In this document: piece by piece, positions 45,932 through 58,600 of the stretch
Numbering within the stretch: position 1 is the stretch's first letter
Layout of the letters: each line of letters starts with the position of its first letter
Assembly: GCA_036346355.1 (NCBI GenBank)
Contig: CM070577.1
Span: 17,235,666-17,299,665, forward strand
From: Rhipidocladum racemiflorum
Taxonomy: Eukaryota; Streptophyta; Magnoliopsida; Poales; Poaceae
Length of the DNA: 64,000 nt
Direction of reading: 5' to 3'
Notes under the pieces: model-generated
What the model saw: only the letters and a program-made list of their open reading frames with translations
Told to the model about the DNA's origin: nothing
Databases searched by the model: none
Program-made: the position numbers and the translations under genes

Positions 45932-48265
45932 AGATAAGGCCTCCCAATCTTGTGGCAGCGGGCATTGTTGCCAAACTCCCCCCATCTTGGCGGGATTTCG
46001 CGACTAGCTTAAAGCACAAGAGGGAAGAGATTTCTATTGAGAATCTCATTGTAGCCCTTGATGTGGAAGAAAAGGCAAGAGCAAAAGATGTAGCAAGCAT
46101 AACTAATCAGAATAATGACAATATCGTCGAGAAGAAATCATATGGCAAGAACTTAAAAGTTACTAAACCAAACAAGACAACTAGCTTTAAAAAGAAGAAA
46201 ATTGAGAAAAAGGACATGACGAACATCACCTGTTTCGTGTGCGGAAATGACGGTCATATGGCAAAAGACTGTCGCGATCGCAAAAACAGGACAAATGAAT
46301 AGGGAAAGAAAAATGCCAACGTGACCATAGGCGAGGCCTCGACTTCAAGAAGGTATGGTAATTCTCCTGTTGTTTTTTCAGCATGTCAAACCACTGATTG
46401 GTGGGTTGATACTGGGGCTAATGTTCACATGTGTTCTATTGTTTCCTTGTTTCTTACCAGGCAGCCGGGGCTTCCTCCGTCCTAATGGGGAACGGGTCGC
46501 ATGGTTCTATTCTTGGTGTTGGCACGGTGGATCTGAGGTAGGGATGTAAATGGGCTGATCCTAGGGTCTTCTTTGACCCATTCTAGTTCATTTGTTTGCA
46601 CTAAAAACTTAATTTTTAATCCACTTTTTAAGTTTTAGTGCAAACAAATGAACTAGAGTGGGTCAAAGATGACCCTAGGGCCGACCCATTTGCATCCCTA
46701 ATATGAGGCTTACTTCAGGGAAGATTGTCCACTTGAAGAACGTGCAGCATGCGCCAACAATAAAAAAGAACCTCGTTAGTGGTTCTCTCCTATGCAGGGA
46801 TGGTTACAAGCTGGTATTTGAGTCAAATAAAGTTATAATATCTAAGTTTGGGAACTTTTTTGGGAAAGGCTATGAGAGCGGAGGCTTGTTCCGCCTAAGT
46901 ACTCTAGAGTCTTGCTATAATATGAATTTTGCAACTGGTTTGAATAAATGTGATGCCAATAGTTGGCATTGTCGATTTTGTCATATTGGTTTTGATAGCA
47001 TTGCTCGAATGTCCAGATTAGAATTAATTTCAAAATGTGATATTGTCAAAGGATCAAAATGCCAATCTTGTGTGCAAGCAAAATAACCTAGAAAACCCTT
47101 TAAGGGATTAGAGGAAGAAAAGAACCTGGCACCATTAGATCTTGTCCATTCTAGACTATGTGAAATGAATGAATTGTTGACAAAAGGAGGCAAAAGATAC
47201 TTTCTAACTCTTATAGATGATGCAACACGTTATTGTTATGTGTATTTGCTGAAAACAAAGGATGAAGTTTTAAACTACTTTTAAATCTATAAGGCTGAGG
47301 TTGAGAACCAACTAGAAAAGAAAATTAAAAGACTAAGGTCTGAACGTGGAGGAGAGTATATCTCTCATGAGTTCTCCCAGTTCTGTTCTGAGCATGGTAT
47401 AATCCATGAAGTTACACCACTATATTCTCTCCAATCAAATGGGGTAGCTGAGAGGAAAAACCGAACACTCACAGACTTGGTGAATGCCATGTTAGAGAGT
47501 GCTGGTATGCCTAAAATGTGGTGGGGAGAAGCTATATTGACAGCAACTTTTGTCCTAAACAGAGTAATCACAAAAAAGTATGAGATTACTCCGTATGAGG
47601 GATGGAAGGGGAGAAAGCCCAATGTCAATTTTCTGCGAACATAGGGGTGTTTGGCAAAGGTCAATGTACCATTGCAGAAAAAGAGAAAGCTTGGACCTAA
47701 AACAGTCGATTGTATTTTTCTGGGATATGCACATAACAGTACGGTCTATAGATTTTTAGTAGTAAAATCAGAAACTCCTGAGATTATTGCTAGCACAATA
47801 ATGGAGTCCAGAGATGCTTCATTCTTTGAGGATATTTATCCTATGAGATCAGCAGGTAGTACTTCACGAACTGAGAATACTCAAACTAATAATAATAATA
47901 ATATAATAATGATGATGATGATGATGATGATGAACCTACCACTATTTCTGAACCAATGAGTGATACACTACCAGTAGAAGATATTACTGAGGAGGATAAC
48001 AATTTAGTCGCAGAAGCTCCTCGTAGGAGCAAGAGACAAATGGTTGAGAAAACCTTTGGCGATGACTTTATTGTATACCTCGTGGATGATATGCCAAAAC
48101 TCTTTCAGAGGCTTATGCACTACCTGATGCTGAGTAATGGAAATAGTCGGTTCGTAGCGAGATGGATTCCATCATGGCTAATGGGACTTGGGAGATCACT
48201 AATCGTCCTAGTGGGTGCAAACCTGTTAGATGCAAGTGGGTCTTCAAAAAGAAAATGAGGCCAGA
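45932..48265 (+). pseudogene. Copia fragment (Tork-like), gag end to start of reverse transcriptase
   Basis: It starts inside gag (GIVAKLPPSWRDFATSLKHK) with a zinc knuckle CFVCGNDGHMAKDC at about 46230-46272. The protease motif WWVDTGANVHMCS follows (46400-46435). After a MITE insertion comes the pre-integrase region (NSWHCRFCHIGFDSI, CQSCVQAK). The integrase has LIDDATRY, ERGGEYISHEF and NGVAERKNRTL, with stops at 47084, 47282 and 47643. TIMESRDASFFEDIYPMR then leads into a decayed start of reverse transcriptase, lost after about 48265. A GAT/AAT microsatellite at 47888-47933 lies in the linker. Both ends are truncated and no LTR flanks it directly. Confidence 0.85.
46539..46700. mobile_element. 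hAT-like MITE, 162 bp, in the protease/integrase junction
   Basis: The two halves are almost perfect inverted repeats (TAGGGATGTAAATGGGCTGA against the end ..CATTTGCATCCCTA). The flanks ATCTGAGG (46531-46538) and ATATGAGG (46701-46708) match at 7 of 8 positions, as for an 8-bp hAT duplication. The RNA would fold into one long hairpin. Confidence 0.85.
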
Positions 48266-48281
48266 AAGAAGTGCTGCTTTA

Positions 48282-48973
48282 GGCCGCGTCGTAGTGTGTC
48301 TCCTAGCACTATGAATTCACCTTTTATTTTGCTGAATCATGCAACTATTTAGCTTTCTGTACTGGTCAGGAGACTGCATAATTACTATTATTTTGTTTGA
48401 ATTAGCAGTTACCAGTGCATTAAGTCTGTTTAAATTCGATTCGATTACGGTGCTTAATCTTTGTCGATTACTAGTGAGTAATGGAGACAATTACTGGTTA
48501 GAGGCTATATAAGACCTGGAGACGTCCAGGCCAAAGTACTGAATTTTTCGATTCCATTCTTTCTTCTTCCTCCTGCGAGAGCTGTACTGTTGTGTTGAGC
48601 TGTTGAACCTCGCCGGTCTTCCTCCTCGGCGTGCACCGTGAAGGAGGGTGAGCGGTATCTCCGAGCTATTGCCGCAAAGTTCACCTGCACGGGGCGGCAA
48701 TAAGGTTTCTAGGCAGCGCATCTGCGCGACCGCTACTGCGCTGCTTCCTCGACGTCGACTTCTTCCATGACCTCTTCTGCACATCGTCCTGTTCTTCATC
48801 AAGTCCAATTGTAGCGATCGTTCAACTTGATCGTATTCTGTTTCTTGAAGTATACATGTTTGGAGGTACAATGTGTAGCTTGTTGTTAAATTTTCTGTAT
48901 GCATCACTATTTATCTGTAGTATTTGCCTCAATATAAAATCTGGAATAAAAATATTGCAAATATTTCTAACAA
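48282..48973 (+). repeat. Possible LTR or promoter segment, with TATA box
   Basis: GGCTATATAAGACCTGG at about 48503-48519 is a good TATA context. It is followed by a small CCTGGAGACGTCCAGG palindrome, a GC-rich leader-like stretch and an end ATTTCTAACA. A gag-like start follows within 60 bp. No second copy is present to prove an LTR, so borders are guesses. Confidence 0.3.
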
Positions 48974-49019
48974 TCCAGAAACCTTATTGGCAATATTTTT
49001 ATGATTCAGCAATGCTTCG

Positions 49020-49110
49020 GATGCTATGAATTCTGGTGCAAATTTTCATAGATGGCAGATAAAGGCTAAGTTTTGGCCTATCCCACGCGTAATGCAATTT
49101 TACATGGTCC
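49020..49110 (+). pseudogene. Start of a Copia gag
   Basis: Reads SGANFHRWQIKAKFWP, resembling the conserved 'F.G.NF.RWQ.K..FWL' opening of Tork-like gag proteins. It is lost after about 30 codons. 49110-49480 is GC-rich with overlapping frames of no known domain. Confidence 0.45.
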
Positions 49111-49479
49111 ATAACTTCCCTATCCCACGTGCGCATCTCCAAGCCGTTCCATCGGCGCGATCTGAGATCCAAACCGTTCAAAAGCGATCCTTTTTTTTAT
49201 CGCAGCGTGCGGCCTGTTGCTTCTTCCCATTTCTTCCTTCGACGCGGACGTCGATCCCTCTGCGTTTCTCGACTTCTCATCTCCTCCCACGACAAGACCG
49301 CAAGCTCCGTCATCTTCCTTTCCTCCCATGCGAGATCTCCATCTCCCACCGCCGGAGATGCCACCACCATGGGATGCTATGCAGCCGCGTTACCCTTCCC
49401 GCGTCGCCGCCAGAGACCCGCCCTCTTCCTCCCTTCCCATGCGAGCTTGTTGTCACCATGGGTGCCTCCATCAAGATGC

Positions 49480-49580
49480 AGCTGAAAGTTTCGAATTTCC
49501 GGTTGAAAGTTTCTTTGCATATCCAGTTGAAAGTTTCTGAAATCAATTGAAAGTTTTTCCATATCGGTTGGAAGTTTCAG
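49480..49580. repeat. Short tandem array of GTTGAAAGTTTC units
   Basis: Five degenerate units begin near 49480, 49501, 49525, 49545 and 49565, spaced 20-24 bp. Each contains (G/A)(G/A)TTG(A/G)AAGTTT. No element borders were found. Confidence 0.6.
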
Positions 49581-49758
49581 GGTGACGAGATCCTTGGGCT
49601 ATGATAGTTTTTTAAGGGAAACAATAGGAGCGACTCCTGCTGCATTATATTAAATTGATAAAATAGGAAAGTTAAAGTATGATATTTACAGAGCGAAACC
49701 AAAAGGTAAAGGTACAATGATCAAATTTAGTCTAGTCAGTTAAAAATTACATATTTTA

Positions 49759-50036
49759 GGTCCAATTCATTTCAGCTTCTGGATTATGGATTCTAGATTA
49801 TGGGAGAAGTTGTTTTTGATTATAAGAGAATCGGATCAAGCTGGCTACAACTTTTAGGTTCCGGACCGAGCTAGCGAGAATCAGCAAGAATCAGTGAGAA
49901 TAAGGTTTTAGCCAGATTTTGATTCTATATAGAAATCAGCTTCTGATTCTCAGAGAAACTGTCCAGAATTCTCCCGTTCGGCAAATAATCCGTTTTTTTA
50001 AACAAAAGCTATCCAGAAGATAAAACGAATGGGGCC
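49759..50036. mobile_element. Tourist-like MITE, 278 bp
   Basis: The left end GGTCCAATTCATTTCAGCTT is inverted relative to the right end ATAAAACGAATGGGGCC, with TTA at 49756-49758 and 50037-50039. The interior has paired GATTCT/AGAATC segments. 50040-50490 is AT-rich with no feature seen. Confidence 0.65.
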
Positions 50037-50492
50037 TTAGCTTCTCTTCCACTCTATGCATAAGTAGAGTGACCTCTTTAATGAAAGCTCGCTTCTGTGC
50101 ATTTACTGGTGGAGTTTATTCCCATGTTAATTTCTAGATAAGCAAAAACGCAATTATGAAAATTTTCATGAAGAAGTATATCCAAAGTTCTGTTTTGTGG
50201 TATCTCAATTTTTTTTGTTTGAAAATCTTTCCGTAGATTAGCCCTCTAAGATTTTTCACAACTTTTCTTGATAATTAAAACTTAATTTAGGACTTTCATA
50301 AATAAAAATAATTTAATATGATTGAGTACGTATAATATCAACAATTTTCAAAATTATTTTATTTCAGTTTCTTGTGCTTGGAAATATTTTCCAGATTTTT
50401 GTGGGAATTTTTTTAGTGCATTTGCTATTTTATTTGTGCTCTTTTGATTTTTCTACATTTTCTAAAAAAACTAATTAAAATGCTGGAAAATC

Positions 50493-51442
50493 TGTTAGGC
50501 CTAATCTCTTCGCGTCGGCCCATTTCATTTCTCCCTCTGGGCTCCGTCCGCTAGCTCACGTCACCTGCATTGTCGCTCGACTAATTTCGCCATTCCAACC
50601 GCACTAAGCCACTGACCAATGAGTCCCGCCTGTCAGCTAATGTTGTCATCATCTTCGTGGGGTCGTCTACAGCACACCTTCACCGCCATCTCTGTCACGG
50701 ACTCCGAGTTCCAGTCCCCTCGTCCTTGGATAAAAGTCGAGCCCGAGCCATGGAATTGCATTGACGTGTCCTCCGCCGCCAAAGCCGTAACCATGGAGCT
50801 TCAATGACGCCACCATCGCGTTGGATTCAATGGTCGAAGTCACTAAGCTTCACCGCCGCCATTGAAGCCAACCCGAAGGTCTTCATTGAAATTTTCCACT
50901 ATCGTCGGTGAGCTCCGTCGCCCGTTGACTGCACTGCCGTGACTACCGCACCAAGATCTACCCCATCTGTGCCCTCATTTCATCAGAAGACTATCAGATC
51001 TACATCGTATTCGTAAACCTAGTGCCATCGCCGCTTCTTGCCGTGTTTCCTCACCGACAGTGACCATTGGTCCTTGTGCCAGTGCGCATTGCGTTCCTCG
51101 CTTCCGATACCGTTGCTCCATTGTCGTTGCCACTTCGCGGTCTGCCACCGCCGTCCTGAGAACCATCCGCGGTGCCACATCATTGTTGCATGCCTACTAC
51201 TTCGGAGCGATACCGTTGCTCCATTGTTGCGCATTGCCAAATATTCGGTTAGGAGTCTATCTCTATTATGTGGGCGAATCCGAACTTATCTCCAGAGGTC
51301 CTCCACTATATATATAGAGCATTGCTTTGTACAGAATTGATCAATCGAATAAAGAGATATGTCTCCCCCTTGTATGGTGTGCTTCTCCTTTCTTCTGTTC
51401 GTGTGATTGCTTGGCGTGGGTGAACGATCTTGTTTCACAACA
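50493..51442 (+). repeat. Probable 5' LTR of the third Copia element
   Basis: Begins TGTTAGGCCTAATC and ends TTTCACAACA. It has a TATA-like CACTATATATATAGAGC near 51302-51318 and an AATAAAG polyadenylation-type signal near 51349. The segment after it, AGTTATCAGCACGAG (51443-51457), is the primer-site sequence usual for this Copia group. The partner LTR is out of the window. Confidence 0.55.
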
Positions 51443-51457
51443 AGTTATCAGCACGAG

Positions 51458-52735
51458 TCTCTACCGCAAGAAGCAAAGGATCGTCGACAACAACGAGCGA
51501 CTACTACCGGCGATTGATCGCCCGATCCGATCTGCAATCAACTCGTCACCACATCGGCATCCACTCGGATTGCCGAAAAAAGTCCTACGTGACTCTATCC
51601 TACGCGATAGCCAACACTTCCGGCATCAAGAAAGTAAGTCGAAAAATCCTGCAGATTGTACCGCTAGATGTTAGATCTAATCTACTGTTTAGATCTGTTA
51701 TCGTTCATAAAAAAATCGCTTCGGTGGAGACGCCCAGAAGGCATCTCGCCGTACGCCGTGCCCGTCGCTTGCATCGCCGCCGGCCGCCTCACCGCGGTCG
51801 AAGCCGCCCACCACCGTCGGCTCGGCTCATCCGTTCGGCATCTTAGAATCGCGCTCGAAGCGCCCTCATAGCCGAGGTCGAACGCGCCGCACCCCGACCG
51901 CCGCGCGCTCGCTGCAGACGGCCGCCGCCAGCGCGTAATCTGGCCGTTGCCGCCGCCTCCTGCATGAAAAGCCGCTGCCCGGCACCCGCAGCGCCGATGT
52001 TCGCTCCTCGTGCCCGAAGCGCGCTAGTGGTGATGAGACCACACGCCCGACGGCGTCGGCGTGCCTGCAAATCTCCGCGCTAGATTAGCCTAACGCCCGC
52101 ATGCATGCAAGGAGGAAAGGCCGCATGCAAGTAGGCAAGTCTGGCTAGCGCGTGCATGCATGCATGAAGGAAGTCTATCTAGCGTGTGCATGTATCCTCT
52201 CTATAATCTGGCTTTTTTTCTTAGCATTATGACATGTTGATATTTGCTGAAATTAAATTTTTCTGTTGAAAAGTAATTCTGAAAATTGCTTGGAAATTAG
52301 CAGAAATTATGAAAAGTGCTAGGAAAATTCCATGAAATTTAATATAGCAGTTTATCTAAACCTGAGTGGTTGGGATTTGATTTCGGTAATGAATAAACAG
52401 ATATGAGACAATTGGTGTCTAGGAAAACACACATGAGGCTTGGTTCTTTAATTGGCACCCGGAAACGGGAAGTGCTCACTCCCTCATGTGAGCCCTAGGG
52501 GCAGGTTGACCTGGCCATGAGTCGAATTGACGGATATATTCATTACCTTTTTTCCCTCCCAACCAACAAGAATTACACAAGGTAGTGTTCTCATTTATTT
52601 GGTTCTCTATTTCTGGGAAAATTGTGATAATTATCTACTGAATAGATATAGACTAAAACTTTATTCATTAAATGAAGATGCAAGCAATATAATATTTTAC
52701 ATGTAGTAAAATCTCGTATTGCTTGCATACATGAT
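51458..52735 (+). other. Leader of the third Copia element
   Basis: No long conserved frame lies between the primer site and the gag ATG at 52736. 51480-52080 is GC-rich with frames in several phases that show no known domain; 52100-52735 is AT-rich. Confidence 0.45.
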
Positions 52736-53499
52736 ATGTCTGACATTGCAAAAAGGGAATTTGTTGTGCTTGCCCTGTATGGCAGCAATTACCTCACTTG
52801 GGCAATAGATGCCAAAATCAACCTAACAGCTAGAGGACTTGGAGCTGCTATTGCTCGGCCTGAAGCCGGTGCAATCGAAGTGCCTAAACCCGCAAAATGC
52901 GTCAATTTACATTTCCTGAGGCAGCATCTTCATTCGGACCTGAAGGCCAAATACTGATGGAGGAGGACCCGCTGGTATTGTGGAATTCCCTGAAGGAACG
53001 CTACAACCAGCAAAGATCTGTGTTGTTACCAGAAGCACAACGCGAATGGACCCTCTGACGCTTTCAGGATTTCAAATCTGTGGCAGCTTATAATTCTGCT
53101 ATGCACAAACTAGTCGCTAAAATTGACTTTTTGTAACCAGAAAGTTACTAAAGCTGAAAAGATCGACAAAACGTTGTGCACTTTCGAACCCAACATGATG
53201 ATACTACAACAACAGTACCGTCATGCAAAGTACAAGAAGTACTCTGAGCTTATTAGTGTTCTGTTAGAAGCAGAAAAACATGATGAACTCCTGATGAAGA
53301 ATCATCATGCAAATACTAATGGAAGCCAAGCAGTGCCTGAAGCACACGCTACCGTTCAGCAGGCTAGTAGTAGCCATGGCCGCGGAAAGGGCCAAATGTA
53401 CAAGGGGAATAAATGGAAGAATGGAAGAAATTAAAAGGGAAAAGGCAAATCCCAATGGAACGGTAAAGGGAAGGGTACAGGAACCTTCCAGAAGCAAGG
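52736..53499 (+). pseudogene. Third Copia gag, N-terminal part, frameshifted and interrupted
   Basis: Starts MSDIAKREFVVLALYGSNYL and TWAIDAKINL, the standard opening of this gag group. A one-base loss at about 52955 shifts the frame into MEEDPLVLWNSLKERY, and a TGA near 53056 and another shift follow. 53123-53434 is open again (LQQQYRHAKYKKYSELI, EAEKHDELLMKNHH) and runs into a Gly/Lys-rich stretch. It is cut by the LARD insertion at 53499. Confidence 0.85.
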
Positions 53500-55689
53500 T
53501 GTAACACCCCGGCATCTAGTATGCCCGAATGCTACCAAACATAGACTAAACATCATCTAAATACCATAAATAAAGATAATTACGGCAAAGGCACAAATGC
53601 TAAAAACCGAAATTTCGGCGGCATCTCCTTTGTTTTAACATGAATTGAAGTAATAGCAATCACATAGCAAGTTATATCATAGCGTAAGACATCTAAAACA
53701 TCAATATCAATGGATAAAGCATCAACATAAACCAATAAAACCGAATCCAACCACTCCATAATCTATAGCTAAGCAAATAAGGATCACAAGCACACTAAAC
53801 TATTCCATACATCAAGTTCATGGCACTTATTATGATCATGACTCAAATTGGTAAATGTGACTGGAACTACGTGAAGATGTGTAGCTATTGCCCCTTCCCA
53901 CATGCCGGTGTCATGGTACCTAAAACAACATAAAACACAAGCGTGAGTTCATCACTCAGCAAGTATATTGCAATGGGTCATACAGAACAATTCAATATCA
54001 TCATCACTACATAACAAACTTAACATCATGATTAAGTCATACTTCATATGCAACATCATATTCATATCTCAACCTCATTGAAATCATTTCATCATCATCA
54101 TCATGTATGCAATGCAATGCACATGTCTCCTCGACGCAAATACCGGTATTGCCGAGTGCACACCCGTCGGCGTGCACCCACGTCCCCCTTCCATCCCGTA
54201 GATGGAGGGTGCCTACTCCTCGCTTCCACTCACCGCGTGGGTGGAATCACGAGGTAGGTATTACATCCATGGCGCTCCGGATTAGTCATAATTTTCTCAC
54301 CGACCTTACCGGAATAGTTATGACGTTCTCACCGACCGGGCCAAGTTTCATGCCATGTATGCAACATATGCCATAATCATTAACCATAAACCATTGCATA
54401 GCATCTTAACATACCCTTTTTATCATATCATGGCAAATACTAAGCATGGCAAGATAGCATAACATGGAAACAATTGCATCTAGTCAAGATAAGCAAATAA
54501 ACCACATGCTACCCATCCCAATACACTTGCCTTAACCTCGGGCGACGGATTGGCGGGATGAGGAGGGCACTCCCGGGGTCACACCACCTGCACATAGATG
54601 CCACACAATCACAACGTGCCCACAAAACAGTACGCCATTGTCCATCTACCCCGATATCGCAAACTACTCCCGAAAACGAAAAACAGAGAATCTGTCCCCC
54701 CCAGGACAGCAGACTTCAAACTATCATAACTTTAGATCGAGGACTCCGAATCGATTAAACGAGTACATCCTCGCGTAGCTTAGGAAATTTCCTAACTTTT
54801 TCTAAGTATATGGGAAAGCTGATTCGGAATCTAAAGTTGTTTAATCTAAAAAACACTACGTTCTGTCCCAGCTACGTCACAGATTTGAATATGTTCGGTA
54901 AATCGAGCATGACTTTCAAACGGCTGGGCGGAATTGGACTTTCCTTATGTCCACTGAAAGGTATTGAAGTTACCTACAACTTTCTCAACAGGCGGCCGAC
55001 CAAAATCCGAATCTAAGGTCGCGAAAACTCAAAGCCTAGGTCGACTGCACAATCTGCCCGAAGCAGAGAACGTGGCAAACTATAGTTTTCATCTAATCTA
55101 CCCAATCACAGCACCACCCCTTGATCTAAAAGCATCCAAGTACCCTCTAGCACAGCCCCTAGATCAACCTCAAGGATTCCCCATGCCATACCTTCGCCCG
55201 ACGAACGATGAACCGACGAATCTCCTCCCGGTTCACGCGATCTCCTTCCTCACTCGAAATCCACCGGATCTCGTCGCGGGGCTTCCCGAAGGATGGATCA
55301 ACGGGATGGTGAGGTGGGGATCTACTGTAGGGCAGCAACAGGGGGTGGAGAGTGGATGGGAGAGGTGGTGGCGCCATGGGGGAAGATGGAGAGGAAGGGG
55401 AAGGGTGGAGGCGCATGGGGGGGGCTAGGGGGTGGAGGCGCATGGGGGGGGGCTAGGGGGTGGCGGCTAGGGTTGGGAAAGGGAGAGGGGTGCGCACCAA
55501 GGGGTAGGGGCCAGATTTGGCTGCCCAAAAATCCCCCCTTGGGCCCAAATCCTTCCACCGGAGGCCCAACTCAACCCCAAGGCCCAAAGTCCCCCGGAGA
55601 GGACCAAACACCCGAAAACGGCCCAAAAACACGCTATAAAGTTGTACCAAAATGCCGAATTCTAAAATTTCATATTCTGGGGTGTCACA
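53500..55689 (-). repeat. LARD 3' LTR (left)
   Basis: 2,190 bp. Contains (CAT)5 near 54090-54105. Open frames seen in it, such as 54107-54376 and 54964-55428, recur in the other LTR and have no known domain. Confidence 0.93.
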
Positions 55690-58600
55690 TTCTCTCCCCC
55701 TTCACAGGAATCGACCCCGAATCCGAGACACACCACTTCGCAACCAACCAAATCGAAGGGAGCTAAGGTTCACTTCTCAGAACCCGCTCAGAAACCCCTA
55801 CGATTTGCACTAGCCCAGACTCAAAAGCAAGGAGCTAAAGCTCGAAGATTGATGGCTGTAACAATAACTCACAAACAAAACTTGCCAGAATCTTACTCAA
55901 CACTGAAACACAAAGCACTCACATACGGCCTCAGCACGACCCAAGCGGTAGGATAAATCCTCAAACAGACCACAAAAGAAAACGATCTCACACTCCTCAT
56001 TTCATACATTCCTTGGCACTAGAGTGCCCGATCCCTTTAACCAACGCCACTCTCCAGAAGAACACAGTACCAACCTCTAACCCCAACTCTAGATCCCCCT
56101 TCAGCTCTCACGTGCAAAAATGCTTTCACACCTCAACCTCTCTACTGTGGTTCGTCATAAACAAGACGACGCGAACCAAGCGGGACACATCATTCCAAGA
56201 CTACCAATTGCTTGAACAAACAGGGTTAAAACCTTGCAAAAGATTGATCTTTTACAACTAGGCCAACACCCACCATTACCACTGAAGGAAAAACCTACTT
56301 TATAACCAGGGTCCTTAAAACCCGCAAAAACACTTTCAATCGAGCAATCCCCATCGTTTGACACAGCTCGCTCAGAGATCGGGGACAAAAAGATCCAATA
56401 CACTTCCAAAAGGAAAAGCAATTACTAGCAACCACCAAGTGGTCCACTAATAATTTAAACAACCCCACCGAGGAACACATCGATGCCACAATTCTCTAAG
56501 AAGGTTTGAATTGGGTCATACAAAACCTTCCTTTACTCTTCACTTTTAAACCATTTACGATCAACTACTAGCCACACCAGATTTCTCTTACTAAGAAAGT
56601 CTCGCCCTCACATCCTTCCACTCAAAGGACCAAGACAAAGAGTACCACCATTGGGTAAGCTCAACCACCAACCATTAACCCAATTGATCCCCATGCATAA
56701 CTTTGAGTCCAATGCACTACAATCACTTTGGAAAGGATTCGACAACAACCAAAGAGCATTCATTTTAATTTCCTAATACAAGACGCAAAGGAAACACAAA
56801 TCTCCTACACCACCAACAACATACCAGAAATTCTTCATTGTTTCTTTTCATACCAGAAAGAAATAGAAATCTCGATTTGTGACATGAATGCACACTTTTC
56901 AAGAGCACTCTGGATTAGTCATATATCTATATATGACTTTCTCACCGACCTGGCTCATCGACTCTCTCATCATTAAATATCTATAAACAATGTCATGCTT
57001 CCTTTTCACCATTCATTCTTCATGTAACAACAATACCAAGTAGTCATTCACAGAAAGACTTCTTCCTTGGTACACATGATTGAAACACAATTAACATCGA
57101 TGGCTGCGAAATTCTTATAAACTATGACGGCATCACCATTAACAGGAAAACACCACATCGCAAAAGAACCCACATCAATTGAAAAACTAAACTTGCAAAA
57201 CCTCGCATTTTTAACCGCAATCAACATTTGGAAAAGAACATCGGCTCCAACGTTGAACATCTGCACATACAACCGCCATAAATTTTCTCAAAGAGAAAGG
57301 GAAACTCATTTCCAAAAGAGAACACTTCACCAACAGCATCACCGATGAAACATCCACAAAAACCACCTTTTGAAGCACTTGCAAACACCACACAGATTTT
57401 CCAAATAACTCCAACTCTAGCCAAAAAGGATTACAAATTAAACCTCGTGAGTTTTCCAACACAGCCCTCTATGTCCATCTGTTTCCTTTCAATTTATTCC
57501 AAGGGTAACTCAGTGTGAACGCGAAGGAGCACGATCCACTCAAAAACTTTTGGATGTAAATCTATACTTACAACACAAAGTAAACAAATTAGCCAAAACC
57601 AAAGGATTGGCACTAATTTTTACGAGTTTTAGGGAAATTCTGAAACGCAACATAAGGAACACCTTGACCAAAACCCTTCAACCAAAATGGCAAACAACCA
57701 AACCAGTCTGAAAGGTTTAGACACAAGCTCAGCATGAAACCCACCATGTCTATTATTCCACTATACTTACTATTTAAGCATTCAATATTCACCATTTACT
57801 CATCGAGAAGCCCGTCATAATTCAACCAAGAGCTACATAACCAATTCTTTCTCAGTTACCTTTCCCAACACTTATAAATAAAGTTTATGACGATTATCAA
57901 AAGACATCCAACCAATACTACCTCATCATGATCCCCACAGACCAACACATCATATAACAACGTATTCTATATTTCAAACATAGTACTTCCACGGATACTT
58001 AAACGTGATCAACCTATCAATTTTATTCCATCCATATGCCAACATCTTGACAATTGAAACTTGTTCAATCAATAAATGACTTCAACAAGTAAATATTATC
58101 TCTACAAGATAAAATTCGTAAATAGGATTCTAAGATATGCATTCGTTAAGGATAAAATCTTGCATCATGATTATTATCCATTGTTCATCCCATCACAACA
58201 TGTACTCGACATAATACCACAGTTTTACACTTTTCTTCTATTGGATCAATGGTTTCCAACAATTAACAACACTACCAAGTCATCAATATCAATTGTTTGC
58301 ATAATCTTAAAAACTGCAACATTACTTTTAGTTACCCTATCCAAAGGCTATAGCAAATTGTCACTACTCAACATGCTCCAACTATTTGAAACAAATTGAA
58401 TGGGTTGGACCATCACAAAGCTCTTACCACAACCGCAAAACCTATGTTTTCCCAATTAACACGATACTAGCATTATAGGAACACAACCGCACTTCCAAAT
58501 ATACTAATAGTTTGCAACATCATAAATAACAACTCTAATCAACTTCCAAGTTAAGGTCACCAACACGATTAAATCTCTCTATTAACATGTAAAATTAGAA

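Noticed and set aside
47888..47933. Poly-Asn/poly-Met tract as a functional domain
   Set aside because: It is an AAT/GAT microsatellite in the linker of a decayed Copia pol.
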